Assembly: GCF_018598225.1 (NCBI RefSeq)
Contig: NZ_JAHESF010000014.1
Coordinates: 146,026-210,025 of the forward strand
Source of the DNA: Chryseosolibacter histidinae
GTDB lineage: Bacteria > Bacteroidota > Bacteroidia > Cytophagales > Cyclobacteriaceae
Length of the DNA stretch: 64,000 nucleotides
Direction of reading: 5' to 3'
Of the stretch, positions 32,001-40,981 are shown in pieces. The notes beneath the pieces are model-generated. The model did not search any database and was not told the origin of the DNA. It worked only from the letters and a program-made list of their open reading frames with translations. The translations under genes and the position numbers were made by a program. The stretch's first letter is position 1. The number at the start of each line of letters is the position of its first letter.

Positions 32001-32470
32001 TTTTCTATCACGTTGACGCCTGGCACCGGCTGACCCGATTCATCCGTGACTTTTCCCTTCACAGGCCGTTCCTGGGTGATCGCAGATTCCGCCGGCGCGA
32101 GACCGGACTTCGGCTTCAGCACGATCTCTTCTTCTTCTTCAACGATGATCAGTGAAACATGAGAGTCGAAAAGACGGTCAAGAACTTCCTTCAGTGAAGC
32201 TTCTTCCAGTTTCATTGAAACCCTGTCTAACGATCTGATGAACTTGTCTCTGTACGTGAACTCCACCGATGTCTGTTTTTCAATTTCAGACAAAACGCTT
32301 TGCACTTCCCTTTGATTTACGTCGAGGGAGACTTTCCTGTCCAGTATGCCTTGCCCATTCAAGTGAGCGGCGGATACCAGCGAGGTCAGCGCGGTCATCA
32401 ATAGCATCTGTGTAAAGGTGATTCTCATAATGGCATAGAATACCTGTTGAATAGGTCTGGGTTTATTCAT
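29067..32470 (-). pseudogene. SusC-type TonB-dependent receptor with STN domain; one-base frameshift near the C-terminus
   Basis: The N-terminal STN domain (SLDVNQREVQSVLSEIEKQ) precedes a CarboxypepD_reg-like domain (GKVTDESGQPVPGVNVIEKG), the plug (SVLKDASASIYGARAANGVI) and the beta-barrel. At about 29512 the frame shifts after AVPSMFS. The next frame continues with ITFDFGYKNFDLNLFFQG, and the normal end RVLNLGVNVKF is encoded by 29420-29067. Adding one base (a g within tcg-gaatt) makes 3405 nt, 1134 residues, the usual SusC size. The STN domain normally contacts FecR, so this receptor should both import glycan and signal to the FecR/sigma pair next door. Whether the frameshift is real or a read error cannot be decided here. 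Confidence 0.88.
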
Positions 32471-32513
32471 ACCTTTAAATAGTTTTTGTTAGTGAAACAG
32501 CAAAAACGAGCTT

Positions 32514-32533
32514 TTCCCCGATCCGTCGGGGAA
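32514..32533. terminator. GC-rich hairpin between fecR and susC
   Basis: Perfect 8-bp stem ttccccga / tcggggaa with loop tccg. It lies in the 172-bp gap after fecR and 43 bp before the susC start. On the minus strand it is followed by aaaagctcgtttttg, a weak T-tract, so it could be a terminator of the fecR transcript or a 5'-leader hairpin of susC. Confidence 0.6.
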
Positions 32534-32642
32534 GGGATCAAAGGCCGGTGGTGCGTCAACATCATCGGCTTTCTTATGATGGCAGGTTATGTAGAATTGA
32601 CCATAGGCATTTTGTTTTCAGTCTGGAAATTCACTTGTAATG

Positions 32643-33650
32643 CTAATCACATCCGGCCCCACTGATCACGATCCTGTTCTCCTTCAATTCATATTTCGCT
32701 CCAATGGCGCTGGTGATAATATCGAGCCTGTTGTAGAGACCTCCCTCCGATATCGACGTTGTCAATGTGCAGGAAGAGAATAACATCTCATCAAACTCGA
32801 TATCCACGCCATAAGCTTTCTCGATCGCCTCGAAGATCACCTTTGCCGGCGCGCCCTTGAAACGCATGCGTTTTATTTCTGCAGCCGGCAACACCGGCAC
32901 AGGTGTTTCCACCAATTTTTGTAAGATCTTTTCGTCCCGTTTATTGTAGACAACTTCCTGATTAGGCGTGAGGATCAGGGAAGCCTTTTGATCGATGCTG
33001 TTCTCGCGTTCTGCAGATACGGACACCCGGCCCGTTCTTACGGCAACCGTAACATCTGCATCTTCTTTGAACGCCCGCACACCAAAACTAGTACCTAATA
33101 CTTTTGCGGTTACCTTGTGCGCATATACAATGAAGGGTTGTTGTTCGTTATGAGCAACTTCGAAGAACGCCGCTCCCTCGAGCCTTACCTCTCTGCCCGA
33201 TCTGTTAAAAAATGGCGACAACTTTATTACGCTTTGGGGCTCCAGCAACACACTACTTCCATCCTGTAACCTGAATCGCTGCGCTGTATTTTTCGCGTTT
33301 GCAATTGCTGTCCATTCCAACGCTGCGTCCGCTTTCGAGGCAACAGACCGTTCAGCTGCGCCTGTTTTACTATTTTGCCAATAAATGAAAGCCATTAAGG
33401 CTATGGTCACCGAAGCGGCTATTCCGGTAGCAGTCCATAAAAAGACGTTCCGGCCTCCGGACTTCCGAATGTGAGGGGCCACCGATGACCAGTAACGTTT
33501 CTCCAACGCTTCTTCTTTCTCTTCGCTTAACAATGTATCGGGTTGCCTGTTCATGGCATCAAACCACGCATCTATCATTTTCACCTCTTCTGGTGAAGCC
33601 TGGCCCTGCCTGTATTTTTTCAGAACTCGGTTAAAATCTTTTTGCTCCAT
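32643..33650 (-). CDS. FecR-family anti-sigma factor
   Basis: 335 residues from the ATG at 33650; the frame extends 33 bp upstream without support. The N-terminal cytoplasmic domain (DFNRVLKKYRQGQASPEE) binds the sigma factor. A single membrane helix follows (NVFLWTATGIAASVTIALMA). The periplasmic FecR domain has FRLQDGSSVLLEPQSVIKLS and REVRLEGAAFFEVAHN, and the C-terminal DUF4974-type domain (AAEIKRMRFKGAPAKVIFEA) resembles an STN fold and interacts with SusC. It is divergent from the ECF sigma gene and upstream of susC, the standard order of glycan-sensing loci. Confidence 0.95.
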   Translation of the reverse strand: MEQKDFNRVLKKYRQGQASPEEVKMIDAWFDAMNRQPDTLLSEEKEEALEKRYWSSVAPHIRKSGGRNVFLWTATGIAASVTIALMAFIYWQNSKTGAAERSVASKADAALEWTAIANAKNTAQRFRLQDGSSVLLEPQSVIKLSPFFNRSGREVRLEGAAFFEVAHNEQQPFIVYAHKVTAKVLGTSFGVRAFKEDADVTVAVRTGRVSVSAERENSIDQKASLILTPNQEVVYNKRDEKILQKLVETPVPVLPAAEIKRMRFKGAPAKVIFEAIEKAYGVDIEFDEMLFSSCTLTTSISEGGLYNRLDIITSAIGAKYELKENRIVISGAGCD

Positions 33651-33826
33651 ATATATCTCAGTAGGAAAGCGCAATCCGGACATAAGCCTGACAGCTGACG
33701 CTGAATTGATCCGTCAGTCAGGATTTATCGATCCCAATTCTACCATGTTATTAGTTAAGACAGTTGCCGGGTCACATTGTCTAAACCGGGCCAGAAGTTT
33801 TTGTCAAACGATTCCACAATCGAAAC

Positions 33827-33855
33827 TTGACTTTTTAAAGGGGTTGGGTTATAAT
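33827..33855 (+). promoter_or_regulatory. Candidate promoter of the ECF sigma gene
   Basis: TTGACT (33827-33832), 17 nt, TATAAT (33850-33855), a textbook E. coli-type -35/-10 pair, 31 bp upstream of the start codon. This is unusual for Bacteroidota, whose main sigma prefers TTTG/TAnnTTTG. The overlapping TATAATTG also partly fits the -7 consensus. Confidence 0.5.
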
Positions 33856-33886
33856 TGTTTAAATAACACTTTAAACGAGCCCGATA

Positions 33887-34462
33887 TTGTCTGTTTCTAC
33901 TTTCACTGATAGCGAATTACTGCAGGCTATTCAACAGAACGATGAAAAAGCTTTTGCCGAGCTATTCAGACGTTACTGGAAGAAGGTTCATCATTTGACT
34001 TACAAAAGCGTACGCTCGGAAGAAGCCGCACAAGAAATAGTGCAGGATCTTTTTATATCGCTTTGGAATAAGCGCGCGTCCCTGGCCATTCATCATTTAC
34101 CTTCGTATCTGTATTCGGCAGTAAAAAACAGGGCGTTGAATTACATTGCGTCGCAAACAACGCAAAAAAAGCATTGGGACTACTATAAGCGTTTCATCCC
34201 GGTGCAGGATGTTGTCACGGAAAACGACGTTGAGGTAAATGAGCTCCTGGGCGCCATTGAAAATGAGATCGAGCACCTTCCCGAAAAAACAAAAAAAGTT
34301 TTCAAGCTCAATATATTGGAGGGGCATTCCATTACTGACATCGCCCACACCTTAAATCTTTCCGAAAAAGCCATTCAATATCACCTCACCCAATCGATAA
34401 AAAAGGTTCGGTTTCATTTGAAGAACTTCATACTGGTTCTTTTGCTGGCCTGCTTGGGGTAG
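33887..34462 (+). CDS. ECF RNA polymerase sigma factor of a FecR/SusCD locus
   Basis: 191 residues, starting at TTG (33887), since no ATG lies close to the conserved region. Sigma-2 is visible in LLQAIQQNDEKAFAELFRRY and EIVQDLFISLWNKRA, and sigma-4 in LPEKTKKVFKLNILEGHSITDIAHTL (helix-turn-helix LNLSEKAIQYHL). The last residues are hydrophobic. It is divergent from fecR across 236 bp and should activate the susCD operon when glycan binding releases it from FecR. Confidence 0.93.
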   Translation: MSVSTFTDSELLQAIQQNDEKAFAELFRRYWKKVHHLTYKSVRSEEAAQEIVQDLFISLWNKRASLAIHHLPSYLYSAVKNRALNYIASQTTQKKHWDYYKRFIPVQDVVTENDVEVNELLGAIENEIEHLPEKTKKVFKLNILEGHSITDIAHTLNLSEKAIQYHLTQSIKKVRFHLKNFILVLLLACLG

Positions 34463-34750
34463 CAACTAAAATGTATCATCTGTTCTGTCTGAACAAGCTG
34501 AACTCCCTTCTTTCCCTGTGACAAAGCAGATCCGCAATCGCTGCGGCACCTGATCTCATTTAACAGTTATTAACTATGAATAACACAATTTCCACTGCGA
34601 TCATTCTGTATTTTTAGTAATGGAATAACATTATCAAAAGAAAACAGGCCTTGCATTTTTCCAGCTGCAATAGTTTTTCAGTGCATCGTGGTAAAAGGTT
34701 GATCTGTGTTTGTAAATGAATGAGGGGATGTAGAAAAATAACTGTAAACA

Positions 34751-36010
34751 ATGGACGGTAAAAAAATTAAAAAACTTGACTCGGCTTTGGTTCATGCGTC
34801 CGGAAAGATCCGTGTACTCAAAGCGCTTGAATGGCCATTGGACTCGGAAAAGATTTTCCTGGATAACTGGCGCAGAGGAAACTTACGCCTGCCAGAGGTT
34901 ACGTTGCAACGACAGGATCTGACGTCGAGTATTACCAGCCTTGAAGCGATCGTAGCTTGTTGTGACAAGAATCAGGCAGTCGAGAAATTCCTGGCCGATA
35001 CCGCGCAAAGCTATGCCGATTGTGCCCACATGTTAAGCCATATCGGAACGCCCGAATTTACGCGCTATTCCACCAAAATATACGGACGTCCTGATACGGT
35101 TTATAAACTTCAGGGCCAAAGCCCTGTTGACGGCGCCATCTTCTTCTTAAACGTCACTGATAAACTTATCGGAAATGCAGACTTCCCACCGGCCATCAGC
35201 GATATTTCTGCGACAGCCTTCGCGGGATGGCTAAAAGCAGAAGTGGACGAATTTTTCGAAAAGGATTGTGTGGAAGTCGTGCTCGATCCGAACCTGGCGT
35301 CAAAGGCTCTTGCAGGCGCAACCCGCATCCGCCTTCGGGGCAGCGCCCTATTTTCATCACAAGACAATCAGCTGCTCTATCATGAAGCCTTTATACACAC
35401 AGCAACGCTATTGAATGGAAAGAAACAGTCGAACCTGAGATCGCTCGGTTTGGGGGCACCCAGAACAACCCGCACACAGGAAGGACTGGCTGTTATGGCC
35501 GAGATCCTCACAAACGCCATAGACATCACGCGACTCCGCAGGATCGCTTTACGCGTAATCGCCGTGAAGAAAGCGCTTGACGGTGCCGACTTTGTGGAAA
35601 TTTTTAAGTTCTTCCTCGATGCCGGTCAGCCTCCGGAAGAATCTGTTCGGTCAGCGCAACGCATTTTCAGGGGTGGCGATGTGAGAGGCGGGGTTGTTTT
35701 CACCAAAGATTCCGTTTACCTCGAAGGGCTTCTTGAAGTGCACACCTTCATGCGTGTGGCCATAAGAGATAACCGCCCTGGTTTAATCCGAAACCTCTTC
35801 GCCGGAAGGTTAACGATGGGTGACGCGCTTCGGCTTGATCCGTTCTTCCGGACAGGATGGCTTCAGCAACCTCTATATGTTCCGGTATGGGCATCGGACA
35901 TGACCAAACTTGCCGCCGCCATTAGTTTTGCTGTATACCTGAGCAATATAAAACTGGAAAAAGTATACCTGGAGCGCGCTATCGAATTTGAAGATGAAGT
36001 ACACATTTGA
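34751..36010 (+). CDS. QEGLA-motif protein, DUF1704 / MATCAP-like metallopeptidase
   Basis: 419 residues. The family signature RTQEGLAVMAEI is present, and ~35 residues upstream is a HExxxH metal site (LLYHEAFIHTAT), both required in the MATCAP/DUF1704 zinc peptidase group. Bacterial members have been labelled flavohemoglobin expression-modulating proteins, but the target is not established. There is no signal peptide, so it is probably cytoplasmic. It follows the sigma factor gene by 288 bp and starts a plus-strand series of envelope genes; a functional link is not evident. Confidence 0.88.
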   Translation: MDGKKIKKLDSALVHASGKIRVLKALEWPLDSEKIFLDNWRRGNLRLPEVTLQRQDLTSSITSLEAIVACCDKNQAVEKFLADTAQSYADCAHMLSHIGTPEFTRYSTKIYGRPDTVYKLQGQSPVDGAIFFLNVTDKLIGNADFPPAISDISATAFAGWLKAEVDEFFEKDCVEVVLDPNLASKALAGATRIRLRGSALFSSQDNQLLYHEAFIHTATLLNGKKQSNLRSLGLGAPRTTRTQEGLAVMAEILTNAIDITRLRRIALRVIAVKKALDGADFVEIFKFFLDAGQPPEESVRSAQRIFRGGDVRGGVVFTKDSVYLEGLLEVHTFMRVAIRDNRPGLIRNLFAGRLTMGDALRLDPFFRTGWLQQPLYVPVWASDMTKLAAAISFAVYLSNIKLEKVYLERAIEFEDEVHI

Positions 36011-36068
36011 ACCGTGCAGCTTGGAAAAAACTCCTGCTGAGATCAGATGGAATTGAGCTATCGCGAAT

Positions 36069-36605
36069 ATGACAACTGAAATGAAGACTCGTCCAACAAA
36101 AAAGATCATGAGAACATTACTTGCATTTATCATCACCGGTATGGTGGCTGCTGCATGCGCCGTTGATGCCCAAAAGAAAATTGAAAAAGAAAACATTGCC
36201 GTGATACAGAAATATATCGAGGCCGTGCAAAAAAAGGACACACAAACGATGAGCGATCTGCTCGCCGATAATTATATCGGATATGGTCCCTCGTTTTCAG
36301 ACTCCACCAATAAGCAACAGGCCATTGCCAGCTGGAAAGAGGCAGCAGAAAATCTTTATGACAAAATTGAATACACACGCACGGTAAACATTGCGGCGGA
36401 CGTAACAGACGGTCCGAACCCGGGGAATTTTGTTTCTGACTGGGCCAGTCTCAAGATCACTTATAAAGACGGACGCGGGCCGGTGTATCTGAACATGAAC
36501 GCGATTTACCGGATCGAAAATGGAAAAATTACCCTGAGCCGCACTTTCTACAATGAAGCAGACGTTTTGCGGCAGCTTGGATACAAATTTATCACCAACA
36601 ACTAA
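36069..36605 (+). CDS. NTF2-fold (SnoaL-like) exported protein
   Basis: 178 residues from 36069, or 165 from the ATG at 36108, which gives a cleaner signal (RTLLAFIITGMVAAACAVDA; a possible lipobox at VAAAC). The mature part has the DUF4440/NTF2 pattern: VIQKYIEAVQKKDTQTMSDL, LADNYIGYGPS, AIASWKEAAEN and the last strand ITLSRTFYN. These proteins bind small ligands or act as stand-alone accessory domains. It lies 11 bp before the glycine-zipper protein gene and is probably in the same transcript. Confidence 0.8.
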   Translation: MTTEMKTRPTKKIMRTLLAFIITGMVAAACAVDAQKKIEKENIAVIQKYIEAVQKKDTQTMSDLLADNYIGYGPSFSDSTNKQQAIASWKEAAENLYDKIEYTRTVNIAADVTDGPNPGNFVSDWASLKITYKDGRGPVYLNMNAIYRIENGKITLSRTFYNEADVLRQLGYKFITNN

Positions 36606-36616
36606 CTCAGGACGTT

Positions 36617-37120
36617 ATGAAAATGATACTCATCATAGGCATGATGCTGTTTTGCACCATGGGCTACGCACAAACTGCCAAGCCAGCCACCACTACCTTT
36701 GCTAAAAATCTGGGCCTCTATGTGTTCCCCACCAAAAATCAGGATCAGGCAACACAGGAAAAAGATGACGCGGACTGCTATCGTTGGGCGGTACAGGAAT
36801 CCGGCATCGATCCGTTGAATCCCCCAAAAGTGGAAGCAGAGAAAGTGGATACATCTCCTGACGGAACCGCCGTGGTCGGTGCAGCAAAAGGAGCTGCCGC
36901 AGGCGTGGCGATCGGCGCCATTGCCGGTGACGCCGGAAAAGGTGCCGCTATTGGAGCTGTAGCGGGTGGCCTCGCAGGGCGAAGAGCAAAGAAAACCAAT
37001 GAGGCACAACAGCAGGAAAAAAACAATGAGGCTGCCGCGCAACAAAAAACCGCCATTAGTGAAAGCTTTAAGAAAGCATTTTCGGTTTGTCTTGAAGGGA
37101 AAGGTTATACGGTAAAGTAA
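36617..37120 (+). CDS. Glycine-zipper envelope protein
   Basis: 167 residues with a signal peptide (ILIIGMMLFCTMGYA). A central glycine zipper occupies about residues 88-117 (GAAKGAAAGVAIGAIAGDAG, GAAIGAVAGGLAG), as in OmpA-like and SlyB-like envelope proteins. It is preceded by an acidic domain with a conserved-looking CYRWAVQESGIDP segment, and the C-terminus (FSVCLEGKGYTVK) may pair its Cys with the earlier one. The zipper packs in membranes or oligomers. Cotranscription with the neighbouring NTF2 and barrel genes is likely. Confidence 0.8.
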   Translation: MKMILIIGMMLFCTMGYAQTAKPATTTFAKNLGLYVFPTKNQDQATQEKDDADCYRWAVQESGIDPLNPPKVEAEKVDTSPDGTAVVGAAKGAAAGVAIGAIAGDAGKGAAIGAVAGGLAGRRAKKTNEAQQQEKNNEAAAQQKTAISESFKKAFSVCLEGKGYTVK

Positions 37121-37161
37121 GAAGTATCTCATGCTTGCAGAACGCAGGCAGCTGAACTTTT

Positions 37162-38445
37162 ATGCAATACATCCTGATATTCACATGGCTCACACTCTTC
37201 TCTTTTCTCGTCAGGGCACAAGATCAAACAACAAGCACCAGTGATACCGCATGCGTCCAAAGAGATCTGAGTGATCTCATCCGGGGCATAATGAACAAAC
37301 CCCCAAAGGCGGGCGACAATACCGGGTCTTTTTTTTTGATCCCGATTATTGGATCTAGTCCTGCCACGGGGTTCATGGTGGGCGTTGGCCTCCAGTATGG
37401 TTTCAAAATGCCCGGCGCCGGTACCCGCTTTTCGATGGTGTCGGGAAGCGTTCAGTTCACCTCAAAAAACCAAAAGATCTTTCTGCTGAAAAATAACATC
37501 TACACAAAAAACAATAACATTTTCTTTACCGGCGATTGGCGGTACCTCATCTTCTCACAAGCCACTTACGGATTGGGCACGAATGCTCCCGAGGGAGGGA
37601 TCCTGGAATATCAATACAACCTGAGCGGAGTCGAGACCTCCAGAGATTCCCTGGCCCAGCCATTGGATTTTAATTTCATCCGGTTATACCAGTCGGCATC
37701 ATTCAGGATCCTGAAACGTCACGAAGGATTTTACCTGGGCGTGGGATACTGTCTCGACCGCTATACCAAAATTGTGGATGAAAAGTTACGACTCTCCCCT
37801 GGCGACTCCCTGATCACAAGTCACTATGCGTATAGTCAGCATTATGGATTCAACACCGATCATTACTCCTTATCGACCTTCAATCTGAATTTTATCTGGG
37901 ATACACGCGACAACATGATCAATCCGTATTCAGGTCACTACCTGATGGTCACATGGCGGGGTGGTCCGAGATTCCTGGGCAATAAAAATCCATCCAGCTT
38001 TGTACACCTGGAGTGGCGAAGTTTTCATCGCCTGTCACCTAAAAACCCGAGGCATCTGATCGCGTTCTGGCTGATGGGTGAGTTCACGCCCGAAGGCAAA
38101 TTCCCCTACATGGCACTGCCTGCTACAGCCTATGATCAGCGAAGCCGGAGCGCGCGTGGTTATTCACAGGGTCGCTTTCGCGGAAATAATCTTGTATATG
38201 GCGAAGCGGAATATCGTTTTCCCATCTCCCCTTGCGGAGGAATTCTGGGAGGCGTATTGTTTGTAAATGCAACTACCGCCAGTAACAAGGCACAATCGCT
38301 CTCGTTATTCCAATCCGTAAAACCTGCCTATGGCCTGGGTGTGCGCTTAATGGTAGACAAAGCCACACGAACAAACCTTGCGATTGATTTCGGGTTTGGC
38401 GATCAATCATCCGGGTTTTACCTGGCCGCTACAGAGACCTTTTAA
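37162..38445 (+). CDS. BamA/TamA-family outer membrane beta-barrel protein without POTRA domains
   Basis: 427 residues with a signal peptide (ILIFTWLTLFSFLVRA). The sequence is a series of amphipathic strands ending in an aromatic residue (DFGFGDQSSGFYLAATETF), typical of the Omp85/bacterial surface antigen barrel, with YSLSTFNLNFIWDTRDNMINP and RSARGYSQGRFRGNN (the RGYxxGRF-like lid-lock motif of Omp85). There is no room for POTRA repeats. Such short members are outer membrane pores or assembly-related proteins; the role is unknown. Confidence 0.82.
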   Translation: MQYILIFTWLTLFSFLVRAQDQTTSTSDTACVQRDLSDLIRGIMNKPPKAGDNTGSFFLIPIIGSSPATGFMVGVGLQYGFKMPGAGTRFSMVSGSVQFTSKNQKIFLLKNNIYTKNNNIFFTGDWRYLIFSQATYGLGTNAPEGGILEYQYNLSGVETSRDSLAQPLDFNFIRLYQSASFRILKRHEGFYLGVGYCLDRYTKIVDEKLRLSPGDSLITSHYAYSQHYGFNTDHYSLSTFNLNFIWDTRDNMINPYSGHYLMVTWRGGPRFLGNKNPSSFVHLEWRSFHRLSPKNPRHLIAFWLMGEFTPEGKFPYMALPATAYDQRSRSARGYSQGRFRGNNLVYGEAEYRFPISPCGGILGGVLFVNATTASNKAQSLSLFQSVKPAYGLGVRLMVDKATRTNLAIDFGFGDQSSGFYLAATETF

Positions 38446-38458
38446 ACGCTGATTGTGC

Positions 38459-38502
38459 AGGATAACAGGATTAACAGGATAACAGGATCAACAGGATTAA
38501 AG
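38459..38502. repeat. Tandem 8/9-nt repeat, caggat(t)aa type
   Basis: Five imperfect units of caggataa / caggattaa follow each other between the barrel gene and the convergent methyltransferase gene. The period is 8-9 nt, unlike the 7-nt arrays elsewhere in the window. Only one arm is present. Confidence 0.75.
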
Positions 38503-38613
38503 ACTGTCGTCGATACCGGATGTGGCAATAATCCACAAAAGAAAGGTATGCGGATTATTACTCAAAAAATTGAAAAAAGCATGGTTAGTTTCTGGAAGTA
38601 GGAAAAGCCCTCT

Positions 38614-39336
38614 CTATTTTATCGCCCCAAAAGCCGCAAAGCATGAGTTCTTATGCAAAACATCTATCTGGCTAAATCCTACTTTCCCGAGCAACGCAAG
38701 CTGGTAATTCAAAGAACGGGGAGTGTCTTCATAACGTACATAGGCCCATACTTTCTCCCGGTACTCAACACCGCCCAGCGACTCTAAATAACTGGTGTAT
38801 TTATCTTCAAACAACTTGTTGATAGCCTCGGAATGATGGCAAATGAAGTCAGATACCCAAAAGCTGCCGCCCGGTTTCAATGCTTTGTAAATTTTATTGA
38901 ACATCAGTTCCCAATCGTCGTCATCGCGCAGGTGATGCAGTGTAGCCGCGGCAAGAATAATATCAAAGCGATCTGCTTCCAAGTTGAGGTTTCGCATATC
39001 ACCCTGGATCAACGTAACCTTTCCCGTTGTCTGCGGCGCTACTCTTTCTTCAGCCTTTTGCAACATCGGAAGACTCAGGTCATTCAGCACGCAATTGAGA
39101 TCTGGGATCTTACTCAACATTTTCAGTGTGTAATTACCGGCACCACATCCGATGTCCAGCAATTCCTTAGCCTGTGGGTTAGCATACCGTGCTGCTTCGG
39201 TGCACAGCTCCATTGTCAACGGTGCATCTATTGTGGTTTGTTGTCCCGTCTGAAGATTGGAAAAACGTTCGGTATCCTTATCAAATCTTTCCCTGATCTC
39301 CTCGTTGGTCGCCTTGTTAGAATAATCTGCTTTCAT
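38614..39336 (-). CDS. Class I SAM-dependent methyltransferase
   Basis: 240 residues from the ATG at 39336, chosen because the preceding frame (to 39549) lacks coding character. Motif I is LLDIGCGAGNYTLKML, motif II lies in LNCVLNDLSLPMLQ, the acidic turn is QGDMRNLNLE, and motif IV/post-I is DIILAAATLHHL followed by ALKPGGSFWVSDF. The target is unknown; small-molecule methylation is the usual role of such proteins. The gene stands alone, convergent with the barrel gene and divergent from the membrane hydrolase gene. Confidence 0.9.
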   Translation of the reverse strand: MKADYSNKATNEEIRERFDKDTERFSNLQTGQQTTIDAPLTMELCTEAARYANPQAKELLDIGCGAGNYTLKMLSKIPDLNCVLNDLSLPMLQKAEERVAPQTTGKVTLIQGDMRNLNLEADRFDIILAAATLHHLRDDDDWELMFNKIYKALKPGGSFWVSDFICHHSEAINKLFEDKYTSYLESLGGVEYREKVWAYVRYEDTPRSLNYQLALLGKVGFSQIDVLHKNSCFAAFGAIK

Positions 39337-39550
39337 CTTCCGATTTTTTTTATTTATCAAACTTATCAATTTTTGCGGGGTAATCCACCGCTGGCGGACC
39401 AATCGCCTACCCGAATGATTGTTCGTTAGATTCACCCTCCGGGAGACTTGCTTCACTTGCGGCAATTTTGCACCTTTGATATGAGCCCATTGGGAAGGAG
39501 TTTTTCTTTCCGCGGGCTTTTTTGTTTTCTTCTCCGCTAAACAGGGCAAT

Positions 39551-40852
39551 ATGTTAAGACAAGCAGTTATAGTAATTCACGGTATCGGTGAGCAAAAACC
39601 CATGAGCACACTGCGCGGTTTCGTGGACTCCGTGAGCGACTACAGGAACCAGGAAGACTGGATCCAGGTGTACAATATTCCGGATACTTTCTCGGGCAGC
39701 TATGAATTGCGGCAGCTTACAATGTACAAAGGAAAGGAGCTTCGTACTGATTTCTTTGAGTATTACTGGGCATACAATATGCGTGGAACAAAGCTGTCGT
39801 CGGTGTGGACCTGGTTGGTGCAGTTGATGTTCCGCAAACCAAAAAATATTCCAGGGAGGATCAGGTGGCTCTACGGCCTGTTGTGGCTGATCGCTGTTGG
39901 CTACATAGTGGTATTGATCACCGGCGTCCTCAACTGGTTTCAGCAACTGGAATGGACACAGCTCCCGATGGTCGTGCTGGCAGGGAACGCGGTTCTCAAC
40001 ATCTTCGCATTTGTGCTTACGGCTTTCCTGGGCGACGCAGCGCGTTATACATACGCATCACCCGAAAACATCGAGGAACGCGGCAAGATCCGTAAAGGAG
40101 GAATAGACTTGTTGCATCAGCTTCATGTGTCAAAAAAGTACACCAGGATTGTACTGGTGGGGCACAGCTTAGGAAGCATGATCGCTTACGACATGCTGAA
40201 ACATTATTGGTCTCAGGTGTACAAGGACTACGAGGTTCGACCGGATTACCTGAGAAAACAGATGGACCAATACAACGAAAAAAGTGTAGCCGGATTTTCC
40301 ATGAAGAATGACGCGGAAGTTGCAGCATACATGAAGCTGCAGAGCCTGTTGTTTTCTGAACAGCGCAAGCGCGGAAACCCATGGCTCGTAACAGACCTTA
40401 TAACATTAGGCAGCCCGTTGGCGCATGGTGAATTGCTGATGGCAGAAACCAAAGAGATGTTTAAGGAACGGAAACGTGAAAGAGAACTGCCGTCCAATCC
40501 ACCACAACAAGAGAAAAACAAAACCATCAGCTACTCACAACCTTTCTCGCGGGATCCTGATAGCACGGTCCGTGATACACCTATGGAAATCATCCACCAT
40601 GCGGGCCACTTTGCTTTCACGCGATGGCACAACCTGTATTACAAACGCGATTACGTGGGCGGCCCGGCACGCGAGATCTTTGGCGCCGGTATGCTGGATA
40701 AACAATTGACTTCAACATCATGGAAAGACAGCCTGCCATTCCTCATGCACACCAACTATTGGGCGAATCCAAAGAAATCTAAAACGGCGGCTGCCGAAAG
40801 CATAGCGTACCTGAAGAAGGTCATTTTGGAAATGACAAAACCGGAACAATAA
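39551..40852 (+). CDS. Membrane-anchored alpha/beta hydrolase
   Basis: 433 residues. The start is QAVIVIHGIGEQKP, the oxyanion-loop strand of PGAP1/DUF676-like hydrolases. Two hydrophobic segments (IRWLYGLLWLIAVGYIVVLI and PMVVLAGNAVLNIFAFVLTA) lie at about residues 115-165. The nucleophile elbow follows at RIVLVGHSLGSMIAY, with TLGSPLAH and HFAFTRWHN as likely Asp/His regions. It is probably an inner-membrane lipase- or esterase-like enzyme with its catalytic domain in the cytoplasm or periplasm; the substrate is unknown. Confidence 0.75.
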   Translation: MLRQAVIVIHGIGEQKPMSTLRGFVDSVSDYRNQEDWIQVYNIPDTFSGSYELRQLTMYKGKELRTDFFEYYWAYNMRGTKLSSVWTWLVQLMFRKPKNIPGRIRWLYGLLWLIAVGYIVVLITGVLNWFQQLEWTQLPMVVLAGNAVLNIFAFVLTAFLGDAARYTYASPENIEERGKIRKGGIDLLHQLHVSKKYTRIVLVGHSLGSMIAYDMLKHYWSQVYKDYEVRPDYLRKQMDQYNEKSVAGFSMKNDAEVAAYMKLQSLLFSEQRKRGNPWLVTDLITLGSPLAHGELLMAETKEMFKERKRERELPSNPPQQEKNKTISYSQPFSRDPDSTVRDTPMEIIHHAGHFAFTRWHNLYYKRDYVGGPAREIFGAGMLDKQLTSTSWKDSLPFLMHTNYWANPKKSKTAAAESIAYLKKVILEMTKPEQ

Positions 40853-40981
40853 CCATTTTTCTCCTGGAAATATCACCATGCTCCGGCTGCTCACCACCGG
40901 TGCATTTTTTTTTGCGTTGCTCCTATCTGTCGATTGCATTTAAGATGAATGATCCTATTTTAGTAAAAATTCTGATCTACT

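Noticed and set aside
40878..40943. 21-codon ORF with hydrophobic peptide ending in Cys (MLRLLTTGAFFFALLLSVDC)
   Set aside because: It resembles an orphan lipoprotein signal but stops at once; it lies in the short gap before namZ with no other support.
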